Assembly (NCBI GenBank): GCA_910587675.1
Contig: CAJUMU010000006.1
Span: 1-64,000, forward strand
Length of the DNA: 64,000 nt
Origin: an uncultured Alistipes sp.
GTDB taxonomy: Bacteria; Bacteroidota; Bacteroidia; Bacteroidales; Rikenellaceae
Direction of reading: 5' to 3'
Positions 1 to 8,584 of this stretch are shown here, piece after piece (position 1 is the first letter of the stretch; each line of letters opens with the position of its first letter). Both the position numbers and the translations under genes were made by a program. The notes under the pieces are model-generated. The model had not been told where the DNA came from and searched no databases. It saw nothing but the letters and a program-made list of their open reading frames with translations.

Positions 1-202
1 AAATGAAGTGATCTTACACACTTTACGATTTACTTATCCATTGCCTTTTTTCACGATGATTTTCTCATATCGCTTGCAGTCAAGCAATTATTTCCCACTG
101 CATTAAAGATACGAATAAGTTGCGCGCCGAAGCAAATTTTATCCGTTATTTCGCCGAGGCGAGAAAACGACTGTTGATAAACGAACAATTTGACGCGGCC
201 GA

Positions 203-233
203 TTGCGATTGCCGAAAAATATCGCTATCTTTG
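203..233 (+). promoter_or_regulatory. Putative Bacteroidetes-type promoter of the scaffold/GGGtGRT operon
   Basis: TATCTTTG at 226-233 matches the Bacteroidetes -7 consensus TAnnTTTG. A TTG at 203-205, 20 bases upstream, fits the -33 element. The first ATG follows about 75 bases later. The match is by eye; no start site is known. The 200 bases before it hold no gene I can support. Confidence 0.55.
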
Positions 234-308
234 TCCGAAACTTTCATATTTATTACCGTAATTAGTGAAAAACAGACTGTTATAGTAACAAATAAACTCT
301 ATTCTACT

Positions 309-1001
309 ATGATTTATTCACACGAAGTGCAGCAGATGTGCTGCGTAAAAAAGGGCGCCAACCACGAATCGGCTCCCATCCCGCAGGAAGGCAAGTGGGT
401 TGTAGCAAAGGAGATCAAGGACATATCGGGTCTTACTCACGGTGTGGGATGGTGCGCGCCCCAGCAGGGAGCCTGCAAACTGACCCTCAACGTTAAGGAC
501 GGTATCATTCAGGAGGCTATGGTCGAGACCATCGGTTGCTCGGGCATGACCCACTCGGCCGCCATGGCTTCGGAGATTCTCCCGGGCAAGACGATTCTGG
601 AGGCTCTGAACACCGACCTCGTTTGCGACGCCATCAACACCGCCATGCGCGAGTTGTTCAAGCAGATCGTTTACGGTCGCACCCAGTCGGCCTTCTCGGA
701 GGGCGGTCTTACCATCGGCGCGTCGTTGGAGGATCTGGGCAAGGGTCTGCGTTCGCAGGTCGGCACCATGTTCGGCACTCTGGCCAAGGGTACCCGCTAC
801 CTCGAAATGGCCGAGGGTTACTGCACCCGCATGGCTCTCGACAAGAACGACGAGGTGATCGGTTACGAGTTCGTGCATCTGGGCAAGATGATGGACTTCA
901 TTAAGAAGGGCATCGCTCCCGCCGAGGCGTTGGAGAAGGCGAAGGGTTCGTACGGCCGCTTCAAAGAGGCTGCGAAATACATCGATCCGCGTCAGGAGTA
1001 A
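309..1001 (+). CDS. NifU/IscU-like iron-sulfur scaffold-type protein (GGGtGRT partner)
   Basis: This 230-residue protein resembles the scaffold-type proteins that sit beside GGGtGRT genes in anaerobes. The stretch around residues 76-100 (GCSGMTHSAAMASEIL, then GKT and EAL) looks like the IscU/NifU core, where a Cys-containing loop precedes an ATE/ASE-type helix and a GKT turn. Cysteines lie at 11, 12, 49, 56, 77 and 106, so a three-cysteine cluster site is possible. The C-terminal half, after about residue 130, has no IscU counterpart I recognise. I chose the ATG at 309; an in-frame TTG at 120 would add an unconserved leader and lies upstream of the likely promoter. It is followed after 36 bases by the GGGtGRT gene, so the two are surely cotranscribed. 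Cluster building is inferred from family resemblance; the true role of this pair is unknown. Confidence 0.8.
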   Translation: MIYSHEVQQMCCVKKGANHESAPIPQEGKWVVAKEIKDISGLTHGVGWCAPQQGACKLTLNVKDGIIQEAMVETIGCSGMTHSAAMASEILPGKTILEALNTDLVCDAINTAMRELFKQIVYGRTQSAFSEGGLTIGASLEDLGKGLRSQVGTMFGTLAKGTRYLEMAEGYCTRMALDKNDEVIGYEFVHLGKMMDFIKKGIAPAEALEKAKGSYGRFKEAAKYIDPRQE

Positions 1002-1037
1002 TCGCATTTTGTATAATCGAAAAAAGAGAGAAAAAAT

Positions 1038-2042
1038 ATGGCAAATTTATTTGAGAGCTACGAGCGCCGAATCGACCACATCAACGAGGTGCTCGCACAG
1101 TACGGAATCAACGGCGTGGAGGATGCCAAAGCCATCTGCGACGCCAAGGGTATCGATCCTTACAAGATGTGTGAAGAGACGCAGCCCATCTGCTTCGAGA
1201 ACGCGAAGTGGGCTTACGTCGTAGGCGCGGCCATCGCCATCAAGAAGGGCTGCACCAACGCCGCCGACGCCGCCGAGGCCATCGGCGAGGGTTTGCAGGC
1301 ATTCTGCATCGCAGGTTCGGTAGCCGACGACCGCAAGGTGGGTATCGGCCACGGCAATCTGGCTGCGCGTCTGCTTCGCGAGGAGACTCAGTGCTTCGCG
1401 TTCCTCGCCGGCCACGAGTCGTTCGCCGCAGCCGAGGGCGCGATCAAGATCGCCGAGATGGCCAACCGCGTGCGTAAGAATCCTCTGCGCGTGATCCTCA
1501 ATGGTTTGGGCAAGGACGCCGCGAAGATCATCTCGCGTATCAACGGCTTCACCTATGTACAGACGCAGTTCGACTACTACACGGGCGAGGTGAACGTGGT
1601 AGACACCATCTCTTACTCGGAGGGTCTGCGCTCGAAGGTTCGCTGCTATGGCGCGGACGACGTTCGCGAGGGCGTCGCCATCATGTGGAAAGAGGACGTG
1701 GACGTATCGATCACGGGTAACTCTACCAACCCCACCCGTTTCCAGCACCCCGTAGCGGGCACCTACAAGAAAGAGCGCGTGCTGGCCGGCAAGAAGTACT
1801 TCTCGGTGGCATCGGGCGGCGGCACGGGCCGTACCCTCCACCCCGACAACATGGCGGCGGGTCCCGCTTCTTACGGTATGACCGATACGCTGGGCCGCAT
1901 GCACTCGGACGCTCAGTTCGCAGGTTCGTCGTCGGTTCCCGCACACGTGGAGATGATGGGCTTCCTCGGCATGGGCAACAACCCGATGGTGGGCGCTACC
2001 GTCGCCGTAGCGGTTGCCATTCAGCAGGCCATGACGAAGTAA
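1038..2042 (+). CDS. GGGtGRT family protein of unknown function
   Basis: The 334-residue product carries the family signature SGGGTGRT at residues 259-266, which names the GGGtGRT family. The C-terminal third (HPDNMA, MHSDAQFAG, a Gly/Ala-rich end) is also typical. Cysteines are present near the N-terminus (around residues 33, 38 and 45) and in the middle. An A/G-rich stretch just before the ATG acts as ribosome binding site. It is the second gene of a two-gene unit with the scaffold-like protein and is closed by a strong terminator. No enzymatic activity is established for the family as far as I know; the pairing suggests iron-sulfur or redox chemistry in strict anaerobes, which is inference. 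Confidence 0.9.
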   Translation: MANLFESYERRIDHINEVLAQYGINGVEDAKAICDAKGIDPYKMCEETQPICFENAKWAYVVGAAIAIKKGCTNAADAAEAIGEGLQAFCIAGSVADDRKVGIGHGNLAARLLREETQCFAFLAGHESFAAAEGAIKIAEMANRVRKNPLRVILNGLGKDAAKIISRINGFTYVQTQFDYYTGEVNVVDTISYSEGLRSKVRCYGADDVREGVAIMWKEDVDVSITGNSTNPTRFQHPVAGTYKKERVLAGKKYFSVASGGGTGRTLHPDNMAAGPASYGMTDTLGRMHSDAQFAGSSSVPAHVEMMGFLGMGNNPMVGATVAVAVAIQQAMTK

Positions 2043-2064
2043 TTCTTCGGAATATCGATAAACG

Positions 2065-2098
2065 AATCGGCCGTCCTATAAAGGGCGGCCGATTTTTT
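2065..2098 (+). terminator. Intrinsic terminator of the GGGtGRT operon
   Basis: AATCGGCCG at 2065-2073 pairs perfectly with CGGCCGATT at 2086-2094, followed by a run of six T. It lies 22 bases after the GGGtGRT stop codon. Confidence 0.9.
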
Positions 2099-2122
2099 GT
2101 GTTTGTCGGGCCGCAGCTTGCT

Positions 2123-2211
2123 GTTCGCCGACGGCGGAGGACGAAACGAGCCTCGCGAGTTGCAGTCCGCCGCAGTGGGGCGGCGGCGAACTGCGCGACT
2201 CAAAGAGTCGC
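2123..2211 (+). repeat. Dispersed intergenic repeat family 1, copy 1 (divergent)
   Basis: This copy shares the order of blocks seen in copies at 11705, 42802, 53299 and 56035: a GTTCGCCG start, a CGGCGGA block, a central AGTCCGCCGC arm that pairs with GGCGGCGAACT, and a terminal hairpin. Here the terminal hairpin has a different sequence (GCGACTC/GAGTCGC) but the same place and form. It lies between convergent genes. It codes for nothing I can support. Confidence 0.75.
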
Positions 2212-2382
2212 AATAATTCATAAAACAGGCGTAACGCCTGCGGCCCACGCGATTCTCCGAACTGCATTGCTGACGCATGTATATTACATAAAAACATTTC
2301 ATACGGGCCGCAAAATCGCGATTCGGGCCGCAAATCGATTCCGCGTCGGAAATGGCACGCGCTTTGCAACATGATAGGACAA

Positions 2383-2506
2383 CTGCGGCAGGTTAACACC
2401 GCCGTAGCGAGGTTTCTTCATTTATTTAAGTTTGGGTTAGTAGTTTATGGAACGTCTTGTTCCGAGGGTAGGCGGCAATCGTGAGATTCCCGCCTATTTC
2501 TTTTTT
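2383..2506 (+). ncRNA. Candidate structured non-coding RNA
   Basis: Three hairpins follow each other on the plus strand: CTGCGGC (2383-2389) with GCCGTAG (2401-2407) and an inner GGT/ACC pair; GGAAC (2449-2453) with GTTCC (2459-2463); and TAGGCGG (2469-2475) with CCGCCTA (2490-2496), followed by a T-rich tract. The last one is a good intrinsic terminator. No protein gene on the plus strand ends here, since the GGGtGRT gene has its own terminator at 2065, so the terminator is otherwise unexplained. No strong promoter is seen upstream. I cannot assign it to a known RNA class. Confidence 0.4.
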
Positions 2507-2525
2507 CGTCCCCGCTCGGAGCGTC

Positions 2526-4976
2526 CTACTCGAAACGCTCGCGCATAAGCCAGCGCACGGCGTTATATATAAGATAATTTTGCGTCGGATCGACGAATAT
2601 ACGCTCGCCGTGACCCATATTCATGTATACCATATTGTAATCGGTATTGCTCCACACCACGGGGAAATCGCCGTCGGTCACTGTGTCCTTGAACCCCAAA
2701 GGGTAATTCTCGGGCGCGAGCGTGACGAGCACTTTCACGTTGTCGCGCTCGCGCGGACTCGGGCTCCACTGATACCACTCGTTCCGGGGCGAGATGTACG
2801 ACTCGGGCATCGCTTTCGTAACGGGATGCGACGGATCGTCGATCGTTAGCTTAGCCGACTGCGGCGGCCAGTTGTTGCGGTGGAACACCCCGCCACCCAG
2901 AAAATCGACGAACCACGGCCACTTAGTACTGCCGTCGTTATAGGCCGCCGCATGAAACCCGAGCCACGCGCCGCCGTTCTCCATATACCGTCGGAACGCC
3001 TCGCGCTGCTCGGGCGAATGGCCGGGATTGTCGTTTAATGATATCACCAGATGATACGACCGCAGCTTTTCGTCGTTGAAATCGCCTATGTCGTCGGTCA
3101 CATCCACCACCATTCCGTCGCCGATGGTCATGTCGCGGAAAAACCGCACGCCGTCGTGCGCGAAGCGGCGGTGCGCCTCCTCCACGCGGTCGTTATAATG
3201 CACCAACACCCGAAACCGCGGGAACCAGTCGGCGGGTCCCGCCGCCCACGTCAGGGCATTGGCGAACATCTTCGTAAAATTCCCGTTGCGCATTAGTTCG
3301 GCATCGTGCCCCATAAGGAAGTATACGTTTCGTCCCTTTACCCGCGGATTGGTCCACACCACGGGATGGTCGCCCATCTTCACCTCCGAAGCGGGCGCAT
3401 AGCTCGCTTCGTCGACATGCGCCAGCACCTCCACTCTGCCGCGCGGCGAACGGTCGAACGTGTACCACTCCTCGCGCACGACGTCGAACGACGGGTCGAC
3501 GTCCTTCATCACGGGATGATCGCGTCTCTCGACCGCCACCCGTCCCGAAGCCGTAGACGCGATATAGTTTTCGAAACGGATTCCGCCCATGTAGTCCGAA
3601 AACCAGTCCCACATCCCGAACCCGTCGAACTCGCCGAGAAGAGCGGCATGATGAAAGCCCACCCAACCTATCGTGCCGTCGAACAAAGCCCGTTCGAGAG
3701 CCGCTTCGGCGGTATCGGTCCAATTATACGGCGGATAATCCAATTGCACGAAGACGTTGTGCCGCGCGAGAAACTCGTCATCGATCTTCTTCGTGTCGTG
3801 TATCTCTGTCAAAGCGAACCCGTTGTCGGCGGCGAACATCTCCAACCACTTCATGGCGGCATCGGTGAAACCGCCGTGCTGCCCGCCGCGCTCGGTCAAC
3901 ACCAAAATGCGCCGCTGCACGGAATCCGTATCGGTTTTCGCACCGCCCTCACCCAAAATACCGTCGCGAACCGCGCGTCGCATGTCGCCGCTGTCGTTAT
4001 CGCCCGCATAATCCCAATACATCGCGCCGCGCAACCCCATAGAGCGGATATAGTCGCACTTGACGGCAATCGACCGCGGATTCTCGAAACCCGGCACGAG
4101 CTCGCCCGTCTGTCTGTCGGCCAGATACGGAACCTTCGCCGCATCGTCCCAACGCTCCGCGAACTCCTCCGAAGGACGTATCGTGCGGTAATCGGCGAAA
4201 TCGGAGTAACGCTCGCCGCCGCGACCGTAAAAAGGCAGTCCCATCACCAATTCGGAAGCGGGAACGCCCGCCGCGAGGTGCGCCTCCACCGCCCCCGAAG
4301 CGGTCATGTAGCCGCTGTTGGCCGAGGGATAGAGCGCAGCATGATGTTTGGGCGCCCGCCCCATGTCGTAGGCCATGATGTTCACGAAATCGAGATAAGG
4401 CATCACGGCACGGAAATCGATATACCGCGCGTCGCACACCGTAGCTATGGTCAGAAGATATTTTTTACCCAATGCCTTGCGCAGATCGCGCATCAGAAGC
4501 GTAAAGTTAGCCGTGTCCCCCGTCGACGCCGATATTCCCGCGGCCGAACTGGTGGGATATTCCCAATCGATGTCGATGCCGTCGAGTCCGAACGCCTCGA
4601 CCAGAAAACGGCAATGAGCGGCGAAACACCACCGCCAATCCTTGTTGGCCGCCATTTCGCTGAAGCCGCCGCTGCCCCATCCTCCCACGGAGAGCAGCAC
4701 CTTGAGCGACGGATTGACCTTTTTCAACGCCACGATGCTCCGCAAGCGCTCCTCGTTGTCGATGCGCACGCCGTCGTGGGTGTCGTTCACATGGCCGAAA
4801 GCATAGTTTATGTGGGTCACGGCCGCGGGATCGGGCATAACGTCGCTCCACGAAGTGACATAGGCGACGACGACCCTGTCGGCCGCGCCCCGCTTCTTCT
4901 TGCCGCCGAAAACGGCCGTACAGCAGACGATCATCGCGGCGCAGAGGATCGTCTTAACGACATCATAAGGTTTCAT
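2526..4976 (-). CDS. Secreted GH18 family protein with two C-terminal ThuA-like domains
   Basis: The 816-residue protein has a signal peptide (residues 1-24) and a glycoside hydrolase 18 domain to about residue 340. The catalytic motif DGIDIDWEYP is intact, with D132, D135, D137 and the acid E139; SVGGWG at 96-101 is the other conserved strand. Such domains cleave chitin or the chitobiose core of N-glycans, or merely bind them. Two successive segments (about 355-585 and 585-816) each resemble ThuA-like domains, a class I glutamine amidotransferase-like fold; both have WxGFH/WLGFH and MGH patterns. GH18-ThuA-ThuA is an unusual order. The gene stands alone, with its own promoter. The true substrate is unknown; host glycoprotein glycans are a reasonable guess. 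Confidence 0.85.
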   Translation of the reverse strand: MKPYDVVKTILCAAMIVCCTAVFGGKKKRGAADRVVVAYVTSWSDVMPDPAAVTHINYAFGHVNDTHDGVRIDNEERLRSIVALKKVNPSLKVLLSVGGWGSGGFSEMAANKDWRWCFAAHCRFLVEAFGLDGIDIDWEYPTSSAAGISASTGDTANFTLLMRDLRKALGKKYLLTIATVCDARYIDFRAVMPYLDFVNIMAYDMGRAPKHHAALYPSANSGYMTASGAVEAHLAAGVPASELVMGLPFYGRGGERYSDFADYRTIRPSEEFAERWDDAAKVPYLADRQTGELVPGFENPRSIAVKCDYIRSMGLRGAMYWDYAGDNDSGDMRRAVRDGILGEGGAKTDTDSVQRRILVLTERGGQHGGFTDAAMKWLEMFAADNGFALTEIHDTKKIDDEFLARHNVFVQLDYPPYNWTDTAEAALERALFDGTIGWVGFHHAALLGEFDGFGMWDWFSDYMGGIRFENYIASTASGRVAVERRDHPVMKDVDPSFDVVREEWYTFDRSPRGRVEVLAHVDEASYAPASEVKMGDHPVVWTNPRVKGRNVYFLMGHDAELMRNGNFTKMFANALTWAAGPADWFPRFRVLVHYNDRVEEAHRRFAHDGVRFFRDMTIGDGMVVDVTDDIGDFNDEKLRSYHLVISLNDNPGHSPEQREAFRRYMENGGAWLGFHAAAYNDGSTKWPWFVDFLGGGVFHRNNWPPQSAKLTIDDPSHPVTKAMPESYISPRNEWYQWSPSPRERDNVKVLVTLAPENYPLGFKDTVTDGDFPVVWSNTDYNMVYMNMGHGERIFVDPTQNYLIYNAVRWLMRERFE

Positions 4977-5001
4977 AGGTCAGCATGTATTCGTTATCTC
5001 A

Positions 5002-5009
5002 CAAATATA
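5002..5009 (-). promoter_or_regulatory. -7 element for the GH18 gene
   Basis: Read on the minus strand this is TATATTTG, a full match to TAnnTTTG, about 25 bases before the start codon at 4976. Confidence 0.5.
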
Positions 5010-5044
5010 CGCACTATTACCGAATTAAACAATGCGCTAACCCC

Positions 5045-5078
5045 GAAAAAAGAGTCCGTCGCGGGATGGCGACGGACT
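5045..5078 (-). terminator. Intrinsic terminator of the PepSY-like gene
   Basis: AGTCCGTCGC (5053-5062) pairs with GCGACGGACT (5069-5078). On the minus strand the stem is followed by a T-rich run. It lies just after the stop codon at 5102. Confidence 0.85.
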
Positions 5079-5101
5079 GCGACAGAAATAAAAAGAACGG
5101 G

Positions 5102-5548
5102 CTATTTATCGATGCTCGTAAATTCGCCCTTGCGGTCGAACTTCAGTTTCACGTCGTTCGACAACTCGATCTCGTATCCGCGCAAATCGCGGTCGATCTC
5201 CACGATGCGCGAATCGGGATACTTTTCGGTAACGTACGACGCGATCTTCGCGGGAACGATGGCGGCGGGAACCTGCGAATCCTTGCACTCCACGTCGTCC
5301 CACTCGCCGTTGTGGCGGAACGATATCTCGGCGCCGTCGACGAAACGCACGTCGTAATCGCCGCCGAGCCAATCGGTATCCTGCCTTACGGACGACACCA
5401 CCTTATCGCCGAAATGCTGTTTGATGAACTGTTGCGCCTTTTCGGGCAACTTGTCGAAACTTATCGTGCGGTCGTCGCCCGCAAAGGCCGTCGCCGATAC
5501 AAAGGCCGCAAACAACGCCGCCGTCGCAAATAAAACAATCTTTTTCAT
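5102..5548 (-). CDS. Periplasmic PepSY-like domain protein
   Basis: A secreted protein of 148 residues when started at the ATG at 5548 (an ATG nine bases upstream is possible). The signal peptide ends near AFA. The mature part has two repeats of the PepSY-like (DUF2874) type: each has a helix (KLPEKAQQFIKQHF; IVPAKIASYVTEKYP) followed by strands that carry D-Y-x-V/I patterns. Such proteins are common in Bacteroidetes and their ligand is unknown. It has its own terminator and stands apart from the glycosyltransferase operon. Confidence 0.8.
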   Translation of the reverse strand: MKKIVLFATAALFAAFVSATAFAGDDRTISFDKLPEKAQQFIKQHFGDKVVSSVRQDTDWLGGDYDVRFVDGAEISFRHNGEWDDVECKDSQVPAAIVPAKIASYVTEKYPDSRIVEIDRDLRGYEIELSNDVKLKFDRKGEFTSIDK

Positions 5549-5652
5549 AATGGTCACGTTTTTAGATTAACGGAACTAATGATGCAAAAATGTTACCGAT
5601 TATGAAAAAACCATACGTAATATTTATGCCGCGCGGGGCGGCGGCTAACCGC

Positions 5653-7215
5653 CTACTCCATGCTTACGACCATATACCCGCCCACTCGGCGCATCTCGCG
5701 ACCCGCGACCAGACCGCGCATCGCCTCGTCGCGCTCCAGCCTGCGTTCGGGCAGTATCAACACTCCCGCCGCGCATCGGCCCGCGACCGCCTCGTCGGTC
5801 TCGACCTCGACCACATCCTCGCCCAAGTAGACGTCCATGCTCTCGGGACGGTGCATGCGCCACACGTAATATCCCGACAACCCCTTTTCCGCCGCGACCT
5901 CCTCGGCCGCACGGCAAACGCTGGCGTAACCTATCTCGTCGTTCATCCGCGGCAAAGCCAATCCTCCGACGAACACCGCGGCCATCAAACCCGCAACCAG
6001 TATGTTTATCGATTCATACGGGAAATCGCCGCGACGCAAACGCGCCAAAGCCCACGCGCCCGACAGAGAGAGCACGCCTCCCGCCGCCACGCACCAACCG
6101 TTGCGCACGATCTCCACGTCGAACGCATACCCCGCCGCGACGACTCCGACAACGCCCGCGCACCACAGAGCCGCAGGCGCCGCCACGGCCGCCGTAATCC
6201 ATCCATTGCGACGCAGACGGCTCGACACGAGCAACGCCGAATAGACGAAAAACGGGAATGTCGGCGCCAGATACACCGCGATCTTCGAGCTGAAAGCCGA
6301 AAGCATCGCCAGCGTCGACAATATTATCGCGCCGAAAAATTTCTCGAGATCGGTAAGCCGCACCCGCTCGGCAGCGGCCATACCCCACACGCACGCAATC
6401 AACAGCGACCACGGCGCGAGCGAGTACCACATGGTAATCAAGTAGTAATATACGGGAGCCTTGTGATGGAACGCATCCACCGCGCGGTCGATGGTCTGGT
6501 GAAACAGCAAGTTATTGAGGTACTCCGTGCCTCCGTCGCGCCACACCATGAAGAACCACAGCGCGCACCCCGCCGACAGTATCGCCCAGCTCCGCAGACC
6601 CCAGTACCGCCCCAACGTGCGCAACCGCTTGGTCACGGCCAGAAACACGACGGTCGACAACAAAGGCACCAACACCCCCACGGGCCCCTTCGTAAAGAGA
6701 GCCGCGAAGACAAAGACGGGGAACAGGGTGCGGTCGCGCGACGACCCGCCGTCGGGCGAAGAGTATATGCGCCAAAAGGTATGCAACGCCAGCGTGATGA
6801 ACATGCACATGAGCATATCCATGCGAAGGAACACCGCGAGGCCCAAGAAGAGCGCGCTGCTCATAAGCATCATCGCGCCGCAGAAACGCGCCCGCTCGTC
6901 CAGCTCGGAGCGCACCCAGCGATCCATCGTGCGCAATATGACCATAGCGGGCACGAAAGAGAACAACGCCAAGAACCACATGCGATGGCCGCCGAAAAGC
7001 GTCTTGCCCAACATTACTATCCACAGATAGAGGGGCGGTTTGTCGGCATAGGGCTCGCCCTGATTGGTGAATGCGAAAAAGCGGCCGTCGCGCGACGCCT
7101 CGTCGGCTATGCTCAGATAGCGCAATTCGTTAGACGGCGTGAAGTCGCGCAACACCATCACCGGCAGCAAAGCCAGCAGGAAAACATACGGCAGATAGCG
7201 GAGTCTATTCTTCAT
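5653..7215 (-). CDS. ArnT-like GT39/PMT family glycosyltransferase
   Basis: A 520-residue integral membrane protein with about 11-12 hydrophobic segments. It has the N-terminal loop of this family: NELRYLSIADEASRDGRFF, with acidic residues before the first lumenal loop, then PYADKPPLYLW. ArnT-type enzymes move a sugar from an undecaprenyl-phosphate carrier to lipid A or another acceptor on the outer face of the inner membrane. It is the last gene of a four-gene operon and overlaps the LAB_N gene by 11 bases. The partners suggest that the sugar may be a uronic acid; this is inference. Confidence 0.85.
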   Translation of the reverse strand: MKNRLRYLPYVFLLALLPVMVLRDFTPSNELRYLSIADEASRDGRFFAFTNQGEPYADKPPLYLWIVMLGKTLFGGHRMWFLALFSFVPAMVILRTMDRWVRSELDERARFCGAMMLMSSALFLGLAVFLRMDMLMCMFITLALHTFWRIYSSPDGGSSRDRTLFPVFVFAALFTKGPVGVLVPLLSTVVFLAVTKRLRTLGRYWGLRSWAILSAGCALWFFMVWRDGGTEYLNNLLFHQTIDRAVDAFHHKAPVYYYLITMWYSLAPWSLLIACVWGMAAAERVRLTDLEKFFGAIILSTLAMLSAFSSKIAVYLAPTFPFFVYSALLVSSRLRRNGWITAAVAAPAALWCAGVVGVVAAGYAFDVEIVRNGWCVAAGGVLSLSGAWALARLRRGDFPYESINILVAGLMAAVFVGGLALPRMNDEIGYASVCRAAEEVAAEKGLSGYYVWRMHRPESMDVYLGEDVVEVETDEAVAGRCAAGVLILPERRLERDEAMRGLVAGREMRRVGGYMVVSME

Positions 7216-7828
7216 TGCAAACGTTTTTTCTTCCGATCAGCAGATTGCGGGTATAGGCGACGAAGCCGACCGACTGCCCGAGGATAAGCACGGGATCGAG
7301 GCGTATCGCGCCGTAAATGACGATCATCGACGAACCCAAGAGGCTCAGCCCCCAGAATCCCGACGGCAGAACCGACTCGTGGCGTCGCGCCGAATAATAC
7401 AGTTGATAAACGAAACGCAGCGAGAAGATCAACTGCCCCGCCGAGCCGAACAGCAGCAACCAAAGCGGGACGCTCTCGTTCTGCATGAAGGTGTCGAAGA
7501 AGTGCGCCGCGTTGCGCGCTATGCCTGCCAATGCCGCCACGGGCGTAAACAGCAGCACGGTCCGCAGGATAGCCGACAAACGCGGCCATATCCCCTTGGC
7601 GTTCAGATTCCAAAGATAGATGTAGTAAGAGACCATCTGTCCGAGGATGATGGCGAAATCGTCGCGCAGCCATCCGTACACGAACAGCAGATATGAGCCC
7701 GCAAGGCTGCACACCCAATAGGCCGTCGGCGACACCACCCGTTTGGCCCGCTCGGATAGGATCCACTGAATCAGAATGCGCGCCGAGAAAAAGGCTTGCG
7801 CCAAGAAACCTATGGCATACACCCACAT
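7205..7828 (-). CDS. LAB_N domain membrane protein (lipid-A-disaccharide synthase N-terminal-like)
   Basis: A small membrane protein (207 residues from the ATG at 7828; a GTG at 7834 is the alternative, directly after the GT2 stop). It has two repeats of the LAB_N type: the segments with GxxxQxxFxxRxxxQW...SERAK and GxxGQLIFSLRFVYQ are the same motif twice, each followed by a SxxxFW/YW-LSL.GS motif. LAB_N proteins are not catalytic LpxB; they are small multi-pass proteins found next to GT2 and ArnT-like genes. A role in flipping or holding the lipid-linked sugar is plausible but unproven. Confidence 0.85.
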   Translation of the reverse strand: MWVYAIGFLAQAFFSARILIQWILSERAKRVVSPTAYWVCSLAGSYLLFVYGWLRDDFAIILGQMVSYYIYLWNLNAKGIWPRLSAILRTVLLFTPVAALAGIARNAAHFFDTFMQNESVPLWLLLFGSAGQLIFSLRFVYQLYYSARRHESVLPSGFWGLSLLGSSMIVIYGAIRLDPVLILGQSVGFVAYTRNLLIGRKNVCNEE

Positions 7829-7834
7829 AGGCAC

Positions 7835-8584
7835 TTACAGATTATGTTCCGCCACCCGATAATTGATGGCGCGTTTCTTCATCCACCGATAGGCGAAGCA
7901 ATCCATGAACGGCGACACCAGTCGGTTCCAAAGATGGAACTTCGACTCTCCCGCCGTGCGGGGAAAGTGGCGCACGGGGAGCTCCTTGTAACGCGCCCCA
8001 TCCTGCAATAGGATCAACGCGGGCAGAAAACGGTGCATACCCTTGAAGAAGGGCACGCGCTTGGCCGCCGCGCTCTGCATCACCTTGAGCGGACACCCCG
8101 TGTCGGTGGCGCCGTCGCCCGTCATCGCGCGACGGAAACCGTTGGCGATCTTCGATTGCAGACGCTTGAAAAAGGTATCCTTGCGGGCGGCACGGATTCC
8201 CGTCACCAATTGGTATTCGTCGGCGTAAGGGAGCAGCAAGTCGAAATCCTCGGGCGAGGTTTGCAGATCAGCGTCGATATACCCCACCAAAGGCGAGCAG
8301 ACGTAATCGATACCCGCCTTGATAGCCGCGCTGAGTCCCGCATTGCGCTCGAACGATATGTAATAGAAGTCGTCGCGTGCGGCGCAGATGCGCTCCAGAG
8401 CCTCGCGGCTGCCGTCGGTCGAACCGTCGTTGACGAACAGCACGCACGTCTCGACGGGCGCCGCCGCGAGATAGCGGCCGAAAGTCTCCTCCAGACGGTC
8501 GATATTCTCCGCCTCGTTGTAGACGGGAACCACGACCGTGAATCGGTATTGCGATGTTTTATTCATTCGATGGATTGTTTTCAT
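7835..8584 (-). CDS. GT2 glycosyltransferase, polyprenyl-phosphate sugar synthase type
   Basis: A 249-residue GT-A enzyme of the DPM1/ArnC/RgtE kind. Visible motifs are VVVPVYNEAENI at the N-terminus, FVNDGSTDGS, the metal-binding YIDADLQ and the D-TGCPLK segment. It lacks the two C-terminal membrane helices of ArnC. It probably transfers a sugar from a UDP donor to a polyprenyl phosphate on the cytoplasmic side. The start codon at 8584 overlaps the epimerase stop as ATGA, which argues for translational coupling, although MNKTSQ at 8566 is a possible inner start. Confidence 0.88.
   Translation of the reverse strand: MKTIHRMNKTSQYRFTVVVPVYNEAENIDRLEETFGRYLAAAPVETCVLFVNDGSTDGSREALERICAARDDFYYISFERNAGLSAAIKAGIDYVCSPLVGYIDADLQTSPEDFDLLLPYADEYQLVTGIRAARKDTFFKRLQSKIANGFRRAMTGDGATDTGCPLKVMQSAAAKRVPFFKGMHRFLPALILLQDGARYKELPVRHFPRTAGESKFHLWNRLVSPFMDCFAYRWMKKRAINYRVAEHNL

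Noticed and set aside
120..308. N-terminal extension of the scaffold-like protein from a TTG at 120
   Set aside because: It would include the promoter at 203-233 and shows no conserved sequence; the ATG at 309 gives the family start.
3306..5357. 683-codon plus-strand frame opposite the GH18 gene
   Set aside because: Composition is Arg/His-rich as expected for the shadow of a GC-rich gene; no domain, while the minus strand has a full GH18 motif.
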